Shown piece after piece: positions 6,460 through 11,048 of a stretch of DNA of 11,048 nt. Position numbers and translations under genes: made by a program. Source of the stretch: JBGTKH01 sp041744735 (lineage in GTDB: Bacteria; Planctomycetota; Planctomycetia; Pirellulales; Pirellulaceae); assembly GCA_041744735.1 (NCBI GenBank), contig JBGTKH010000274.1, forward strand, positions 1-11,048. The letters run 5' to 3'. Positions within the stretch are counted from its first letter, which is position 1. The number at the start of each line of letters is the position of its first letter. The notes below the pieces were generated by a model. That model saw only the letters and a program-made list of their open reading frames with translations, did no database searches and had not been told where the DNA came from.

Positions 6460-6525
6460 TAGCCGAAGTCGCCAAGACTTCGGAGCTTTTGCCTGTCTCC
6501 CCGAAGTCTTGGCGACTTCGGCTAC
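6459..6525. repeat. Central 25-bp perfect inverted repeat (possible bidirectional terminator)
   Basis: Bases 6459-6483 are the exact reverse complement of 6501-6525, with a 17-base loop. The stem begins GTAGCCGAAGTCGCC. It lies midway between two convergent genes and would form a very stable hairpin in RNA from either direction. No U-tract follows the stem on either strand, so classical intrinsic termination is not certain. Confidence 0.95.
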
Positions 6526-6642
6526 GATGATTTCGACTTCGGCTACGATGATTTCGACTTCGGCTACGATGATTTCAGCTTCGGCTACGATGATTTCAGC
6601 TTCGGCTACGATGATTTCAGCTTCGGCTACGATGATTTCAGC
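6517..6642. repeat. Tandem array of 21-bp units (right arm)
   Basis: Six contiguous 21-base units each start TTCGGCTACGATGATTTC. The first two (6517-6558) end in GAC and the last four (6559-6642) end in AGC. A partial seventh copy (TTCGGCGAG) leads to the stop codon of the membrane-protein gene at 6661. The core CTTCGGCTA is the reverse complement of the core TAGCCGAAG of the left arm. Confidence 0.95.
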
Positions 6643-6660
6643 TTCGGCGAGATGTCGTCG

Positions 6661-8064
6661 CTAGAAGCCCAAGAACGGCGCTGGCAGCATGAAGGCGTGT
6701 TGTTCGAGCAGGCTCCACGAACCGTACCAAGACAAGTACTGCGTCAGGTAGACGATCAGCACGTACATGCCCACAACGGGCAGAGCGGCCAGCCGCGACA
6801 TCCAGCGAAAGAGAAAGAATCGCGGCTTCTCACGCTTGCGGCCTCGGCCAACGGCCCAACCCGTTAACACGCGTGCCGGGAAGATGAAGGCAACAAATAC
6901 GGCGCTGGGTAGGCCCATCGTTTCGCGCGGCAGGTATTCGATCTTTAGCAAGTACAGCGGCAAGCCGAACAGAAGCGTGATCAGCAGCGCGAACCAGAAC
7001 GCGATCGGCGCCCGGCGGAACATTGCCCGGACCTGCCCCAACTCGAACATCGCGACGAAACGGTTCTCCGCGGCAAAGTGTGCTTGCAAGAACGGCAAGT
7101 ACAACATCACGATCGTCAGCAAAAACGCGCCGGCCAAACCGGCGACGACTGCCGCGCCCACCGGCAATTTCGTCGCTCCGATCAGCAAGATAACGGGCAC
7201 AAACAACCAAGCCACCGCGCCGGCAAACCCGCGCACTCCCAACCAAAAATAATGTGGCAGCCGCAAGCCGATCACAAAGTCCCACACGGCGTCGCGGGCT
7301 TCACGGTACATGCGTCCGCGCAAAATCCCGGCCAGCAAGATCGCGGGAGGAAACCACGCAGTCAGCGGCGGCACGCGCGTCACGTCGGCCAATAACCGCG
7401 GTGAGATCGAACCGATCACGGGTTTCACCACCGGCCGCAAGAGTTCGCTGGCGATCACGCCGCGGATCAGCCACATGCCAAACAACGGCGGCGCCAACAG
7501 CGGCCAAAAGAAATGCCGCAGGCGCCCGCCGCAATACCAAGCCAACAAGATGTGAGCGACCATCAACACCGTCAGCACCACCAAGCCCACGCGCCACGCG
7601 CCGGTGACGCGACTTTCGGCGTCGATCAGGTACGCCGAGTACCACATTTCGCTGACGAACCGCAGCGGCAAGAGCATGAGCCACGTCCCCAAGACTAAAC
7701 TGCCCACGCGCGCTGCCTTGCCGACGCCTACGAATCCGTCGCGAATGCGCCCGCTGCGTGCCACGCGGCCGCTGGCTTCGAGCAGATACCCCAGGCTTAA
7801 GAACTGTACGATGGGGATGGTCGCCAACACGGCCAGGCCGACCAGCAAACTGAAGACCCCGAACAACCATTCGAGCACCGCACACACGCCGTGCCAAGTT
7901 CGCAGCGGCAGGCTGCGTTCGTCGACCACCACGACTTTCTCGTCGACTTCTTCCGCGTCGAATAGCCGCATCGGCGGGACGGGTTTCGGCGGCGCGGAGG
8001 TCGCGGGTTGCTCATCGACCACGTCGATTTGCTCGTCGATATACTGAATCTCGTCGGTGGGCAC
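6661..8064 (-). CDS. Polytopic membrane protein (DUF4013-like), function unknown
   Basis: A 467-residue protein when started at the GTG at 8064. On the minus strand AGGAGAG (8077-8071) lies 6 bases before this codon. The frame extends to an ATG at 8253, but that extra stretch is AT-richer, has no ribosome site and reads like intergenic DNA. Residues 1-55 are acidic, proline-containing and soluble, probably cytoplasmic. About eight or nine hydrophobic segments follow, near 61-95, 121-137, 157-177, 185-202, 279-297, 301-325, 353-373, 385-404 and 425-445, with arginine-rich loops between them. The stretch MFELGQVRAMFRRAPIAFW (339-357), followed by a long hydrophobic helix, resembles DUF4013-type planctomycete membrane proteins, though I cannot confirm that family. 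No catalytic motif is visible. The gene is divergent from the DUF1549 gene and convergent with DUF1501 gene 1, and the repeat array reaches to within 18 bases of its stop. Confidence 0.75.
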   Translation of the reverse strand: MPTDEIQYIDEQIDVVDEQPATSAPPKPVPPMRLFDAEEVDEKVVVVDERSLPLRTWHGVCAVLEWLFGVFSLLVGLAVLATIPIVQFLSLGYLLEASGRVARSGRIRDGFVGVGKAARVGSLVLGTWLMLLPLRFVSEMWYSAYLIDAESRVTGAWRVGLVVLTVLMVAHILLAWYCGGRLRHFFWPLLAPPLFGMWLIRGVIASELLRPVVKPVIGSISPRLLADVTRVPPLTAWFPPAILLAGILRGRMYREARDAVWDFVIGLRLPHYFWLGVRGFAGAVAWLFVPVILLIGATKLPVGAAVVAGLAGAFLLTIVMLYLPFLQAHFAAENRFVAMFELGQVRAMFRRAPIAFWFALLITLLFGLPLYLLKIEYLPRETMGLPSAVFVAFIFPARVLTGWAVGRGRKREKPRFFLFRWMSRLAALPVVGMYVLIVYLTQYLSWYGSWSLLEQHAFMLPAPFLGF

Positions 8065-8070
8065 GGAAAA

Positions 8071-8078
8071 CTCTCCTA
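8071..8078 (-). promoter_or_regulatory. Shine-Dalgarno site supporting a GTG start for the membrane protein
   Basis: The minus strand reads TAGGAGAG followed by TTTTCC and GTG. This is the best ribosome-binding site near the 5' end of the gene and favours the GTG at 8064 over the ATG 63 codons upstream. Confidence 0.6.
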
Positions 8079-8312
8079 CGGGCGATGTACGCGATTCGCC
8101 CAAGGCTTGCAAATATTTACCAAGAAATCTCGTCGTTGGCCGAATTACGGACCACGTTTCGACACCTTTCGCCACGGTCGGTGTAAGATCAAGAATGAAA
8201 CAACAACGGGGGCGTTTGGGTATCGGTTCTTGGCTGACAGATTGTACCTTCATGTTAGTAGATTTCGTTTCACGAAAATTCTGCGGGCACAGGGCAGTGC
8301 GGGAGCGAACTT

Positions 8313-9962
8313 GTGTGGATTCGTAATGTGTTATTCATCGGTTTGAGCCTGTGCGGCGTCGGTGCACTCGCCGGCGGACTGTACAATGGCAATCGGATTG
8401 CGGACCCGGAGAACTATCAGCCGCAGCGATACGAGCGCGACGACTTTCGCCAAGTCGTCGAGCAAGTGAACGCAGAGTTCCGCGGGGATTGGCAGACGGC
8501 CGAGTTGCAGCACGCGCCGCGAGCAGACGATCTGATCATTGCTCGCCGGTTATCGTTAGGTCTGACCGGAACCGTGCCGTCGCTGGAAGAGATTCGTGCT
8601 TTGGAGGCGCAGCCCGAAGCGCAGCGCAGCGAGTGGTGGCTGTCGCGGTTGTTGGAAGATCGCCGCTACTCGGATTACGTTGCGGAGCGGCTGGCGCGGG
8701 CTTACGTCGGCACGGAGAACGGGCCGTTTCTAGTCTATCGCCGCCGCCGGTTTGTGTCTTGGCTCAGCGACCGGCTGCATGAAAATTATCCGTACGACCA
8801 GCTAGTTCGCCGGCTGATCAGTGACGAAGGATTGTGGACCGATACACCGGCCGTGAATTTCGTCACGGTGACGCTCGATAAAAACAACGACAATCGGCCC
8901 GACGAAATCCGGCTGGCCGGCCGCACGGCGCGGGCCTTCTTGGGAATGCGGATCGATTGCCTGCAATGCCACGACGACCGGTTGGGAAACGTACAACTTG
9001 GTACGGTCGACAATCCGCGGGAAGGCCAGCAGCGTGATTTTCATCAACTGGCAGCGTTCTTCTCCGAGTCGCGCAATTCGCCGGTGGGCATTCGCGATCA
9101 GCTCGGCCGGCAGTACGAATATCAATACTTGCATGCGGATGAGGCAGTCGAGGTGCCGGCGGCAGTGCCGTTCTCGCCCGAGTTGCTTAACGACGATGGC
9201 AGCCGCCGCGAACAACTGGCCAACTGGGTCACCAGCAAACAGAACAAGGCGTTCGCTCGCGCTGCGGTCAATCGCATGTGGGCGCTGCTGTTCGGCCGGC
9301 CGCTCGTCGAGCCAATCGACGACATTCCGTTATACGGCTGCAGCGCGCCGGGCTTGGAAACGCTGGCCGATGATTTCATTGCACACGGCTACGACCTACA
9401 GCGCTTGATTCGCGTGATCGCGGCCACCGAAGTTTTTCAGCGCGACAGCCGAGTTGAATTTGAAATCACGCCGCGGCACGAAGACAAGTGGGCCGTCTTT
9501 CCTCTAACTCGGTTGCGCCCCGAGCAGATGTCGGGCGGGTTGATTCAGGCCAGTTCGCTGGGCACGATCGACGCCAATTCGCACATCCTGTTTCAGCTCG
9601 CGCGTTATCAGCAGGAAAACGAATTCGTTCGCCGATACGGCGATACGGGCGAGGACGAATTCATTGAGAGCGGCGGCACCATCCCGCAACGATTGCTAAT
9701 GATGAACGGCAATTTAGTTAAGGAGCGGACCGAGAACAATCTGGTATCGAACGCCGCCACACGGATCGCGCAACTTGCGCCCAGCGACGAGAAGGCTGTG
9801 GAAGCCGCGTATTTGGCCGTCTTCACGCGCCGCCCGTCGTCGACCGAGTTAAAACATTTTGCCTCTAGCCTGTCCGATGCTCGGGGCAACGAGCGATCGC
9901 AGCGGCTGGAAGATTTGTATTGGATACTACTGAACAGCACAGAGTTTTCGTGGAATCACTAG
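8313..9962 (+). CDS. Compact DUF1549/DUF1553 protein with CxxCH motif
   Basis: A 549-residue protein starting at a GTG, with GGGAG (8301-8305) 7 bases upstream. An N-terminal hydrophobic segment (about 5-23) forms a signal peptide or membrane anchor, so the rest should lie outside the cytoplasmic membrane. The DUF1549 part spans about 45-250. It includes RRLSLGLTGTVPS (78-90), FVSWLSDRLHENYPYDQLVR (147-166) and MRIDCLQCHDD (212-222), whose CxxCH resembles a haem c-binding motif. The DUF1553 part spans about 295-545, with NKAFARAAVNRMWALLFGRPL and LRPEQMSGGLIQASS. Many relatives are longer and carry an N-terminal planctomycete cytochrome c domain, which is absent here. The gene precedes DUF1501 gene 2 in the same direction with a 175-base gap, the usual partner order. 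Its function is unknown, and haem attachment is unproven. Confidence 0.88.
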   Translation: MWIRNVLFIGLSLCGVGALAGGLYNGNRIADPENYQPQRYERDDFRQVVEQVNAEFRGDWQTAELQHAPRADDLIIARRLSLGLTGTVPSLEEIRALEAQPEAQRSEWWLSRLLEDRRYSDYVAERLARAYVGTENGPFLVYRRRRFVSWLSDRLHENYPYDQLVRRLISDEGLWTDTPAVNFVTVTLDKNNDNRPDEIRLAGRTARAFLGMRIDCLQCHDDRLGNVQLGTVDNPREGQQRDFHQLAAFFSESRNSPVGIRDQLGRQYEYQYLHADEAVEVPAAVPFSPELLNDDGSRREQLANWVTSKQNKAFARAAVNRMWALLFGRPLVEPIDDIPLYGCSAPGLETLADDFIAHGYDLQRLIRVIAATEVFQRDSRVEFEITPRHEDKWAVFPLTRLRPEQMSGGLIQASSLGTIDANSHILFQLARYQQENEFVRRYGDTGEDEFIESGGTIPQRLLMMNGNLVKERTENNLVSNAATRIAQLAPSDEKAVEAAYLAVFTRRPSSTELKHFASSLSDARGNERSQRLEDLYWILLNSTEFSWNH

Positions 9963-9996
9963 AATTAGAGATCATCTCGTACGGATGTGGAGGCAA

Positions 9997-10092
9997 GTCG
10001 TTTAACCCGTAGCCGTAGGCGAGGGAGTAACGAGACGAATGGTCGAGACTCACTCGACACACTCCCTCGCCTACGGCTAGGGGTTAAACGAC
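9997..10092. repeat. 96-nt palindromic element with 32-bp arms and nested hairpin
   Basis: Bases 9997-10028 and 10061-10092 are reverse complements with a single mismatch and contain CGTAGCCGTAGGCGAGGG or its complement. The 32-base loop holds its own 6-bp hairpin (GTCGAG/CTCGAC, 10042-10058). The element fills most of the spacer between the DUF1549 and DUF1501 genes. It may be a REP- or MITE-like unit. In RNA it would make a strong hairpin that could lower read-through into the second gene or stabilise the upstream message. Confidence 0.92.
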
Positions 10093-10137
10093 CGATGCTT
10101 TAATCAGACCCCATGCCATCGTAAGATCAATAGATTC

Positions 10138-11048
10138 ATGAACAATTACCAAATGCACGCGGATTGCGGCTCGAGCGTCCACTTCAATCGCCGTACACTG
10201 CTGCAGGCAGCCGGGCTGAGCGGCTTGTGCTGGCTCACGCCTGTGGCTGAAGCATTGTCGCGGGCGCAGGAGTCGGCGCCGCGCGGTGCGCCGGCCAAGT
10301 CGGTGATCGTGCTCTGGCTGCAAGGCGGACCGAGCCAGTTGGAAACATTCGATCCACATCCCGGTACGAATATCGCGGGCGGGACCAAGGCAATTGGGAC
10401 CAATGTTCCCGACATTCAGTTGGCTGCGGGTTTCGAGCAACTGGCCGAGCAAATGGGCCGCGTGTCGCTGGTCCGCAGCATCGTCAGCAAAGAAGGAGAT
10501 CACGAACGAGCCACGTACAACGTGAAGACCGGCTTTCGTCCCGATCCGACGCTTGTTCATCCGTCGATCGGCGCGGTCGTCTGTCATCAACTGACCGACA
10601 ACGTCGAGATCCCGCGGCATGTCTCGATCCTGCCCGGTCAATGGCCGGCGCGTGGCGGATATTTGGGCGATCAATACGATGCGTTTAAAACGAATGATCC
10701 GCGCCAACCGATCCCCGATGTGCGGCCGCGCGTGACGGACGATCGGTTCCAGCGCCGCGTCGATGATCTGCTGAACGTTGTCGAGACCGAGTTCGCTCGC
10801 GGACGCATGCAACACTTGGACAACGGCAAAACGCTGCACGGTCTGTCAACCAGCGCGGCGCTAAAAATGATGTCGTCCGATCAACTCAAAGCGTTCGACG
10901 TTTCGCAGGCACCGGAAAGTTTGCGGGCCGAGTACGGCGACACGCCGTTCGGCCGCGGCTGTTTGGCGGCGGCGCGGCTGATCGACGTCGGCGTGCGTTG
11001 TGTCGAGGTGACTTTGAACGGTTGGGACAGCCACATCAACAATCACGA
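10138..11048 (+). CDS. DUF1501 family protein 2 (Tat-exported), C-terminus beyond the window
   Basis: 303 codons are visible from the ATG at 10138, and the gene is open at the right edge. A twin-arginine motif, NRRTLLQ (17-23), is followed by a hydrophobic stretch (about 22-37). LWLQGGPSQLETFDPHPG (59-76) is a classic DUF1501 signature, and NGWDSHINNH at the edge corresponds to the GWDxH metal-site-like motif of the family. A GEFGRTP-type motif and the C-terminal histidine cluster would lie outside the window. The start has no clear Shine-Dalgarno; the ATG at 10153 (codon 6) is an alternative that keeps the Tat motif. The gene follows a DUF1549/DUF1553 gene, the expected partnership, with a hairpin element between them. 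It differs clearly from DUF1501 protein 1 (LETFDPHPG against MDLYDMKPN), so the two are not recent duplicates. Confidence 0.9.
   Translation, partial: MNNYQMHADCGSSVHFNRRTLLQAAGLSGLCWLTPVAEALSRAQESAPRGAPAKSVIVLWLQGGPSQLETFDPHPGTNIAGGTKAIGTNVPDIQLAAGFEQLAEQMGRVSLVRSIVSKEGDHERATYNVKTGFRPDPTLVHPSIGAVVCHQLTDNVEIPRHVSILPGQWPARGGYLGDQYDAFKTNDPRQPIPDVRPRVTDDRFQRRVDDLLNVVETEFARGRMQHLDNGKTLHGLSTSAALKMMSSDQLKAFDVSQAPESLRAEYGDTPFGRGCLAAARLIDVGVRCVEVTLNGWDSHINNH

Noticed and set aside
6369..6642. CRISPR-like array
   Set aside because: The 18- and 21-base units are contiguous, with no unique spacers and no cas genes nearby, so this is a simple tandem repeat.
6047..6664. Reading frames on both strands through the tandem array, giving repetitive serine/alanine-rich peptides
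   Set aside because: They are read-through of repeats joined to out-of-frame parts of the DUF1501 gene, with no ribosome site and no recognisable domain.
8065..8253. 63-codon N-terminal extension of the membrane protein from the ATG at 8253
   Set aside because: A good Shine-Dalgarno precedes the GTG at 8064, the extension is AT-richer than the gene, and it would occupy nearly all of the divergent promoter region.
8243..8277. Promoter or TTTCG/CGAAA operator for the DUF1549 gene
   Set aside because: The -35/-10 spacing is poor, and a 5-bp dyad is easily found by chance in this AT-richer spacer.

Overview
The window looks like a chromosomal segment of a Planctomycetota bacterium, most likely from the Pirellulales. 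This rests on two DUF1501 proteins with twin-arginine signals, a DUF1549/DUF1553 protein with the CxxCH motif placed directly upstream of one DUF1501 gene, a large multidomain lipoprotein, GC-rich coding DNA, and three unrelated families of palindromic intergenic repeats of a kind I associate with this phylum. The assignment is by recognition of families, not by database search. There is no rRNA, tRNA, CRISPR array, transposase or phage gene.

Layout. 1-185 (-): N-terminal fragment of an unrecognised gene that leaves the window on the left. 293-727 (+): a small retropepsin-like (clan AA) aspartic protease. 744-3473 (-): a lipoprotein with a LolA/DUF2092-like domain, a thioredoxin fold lacking the CxxC, and an FG-GAP/propeller-like C-terminal half. 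Its 5' end carries a palindromic repeat inserted codon-aligned between the Shine-Dalgarno/ATG and the signal peptide. 3582-4808 (+): a LarA (lactate racemase)-like protein that has lost the residues expected for the nickel-pincer cofactor. 4978-6357 (+): DUF1501 protein 1. 6369-6642: a mirror-symmetric tandem-repeat array between convergent genes. 6661-8064 (-): a polytopic membrane protein. 8313-9962 (+): a compact DUF1549/DUF1553 protein. 9997-10092: a 96-nt hairpin element. 10138-11048 (+): DUF1501 protein 2, cut by the right edge.

How the genes relate. The DUF1549-DUF1501 pair at 8313-11048 is the classic planctomycete two-gene module. Both products are predicted to be exported or membrane-associated, and their biochemical role is poorly defined. 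The other DUF1501 gene stands alone here, behind the LarA-like gene and with its own promoter-like sequence. The remaining genes form divergent or convergent pairs rather than one operon, and no single pathway links them.

The most unusual features are structural. They are the in-frame repeat insertion that would give the lipoprotein precursor an 81-residue arginine-rich extension, the six-versus-six mirrored repeat array, and the apparent loss of active-site residues in both the LarA-like protein and the thioredoxin domain of the lipoprotein. I did not find a convincing new defence or biosynthetic system.
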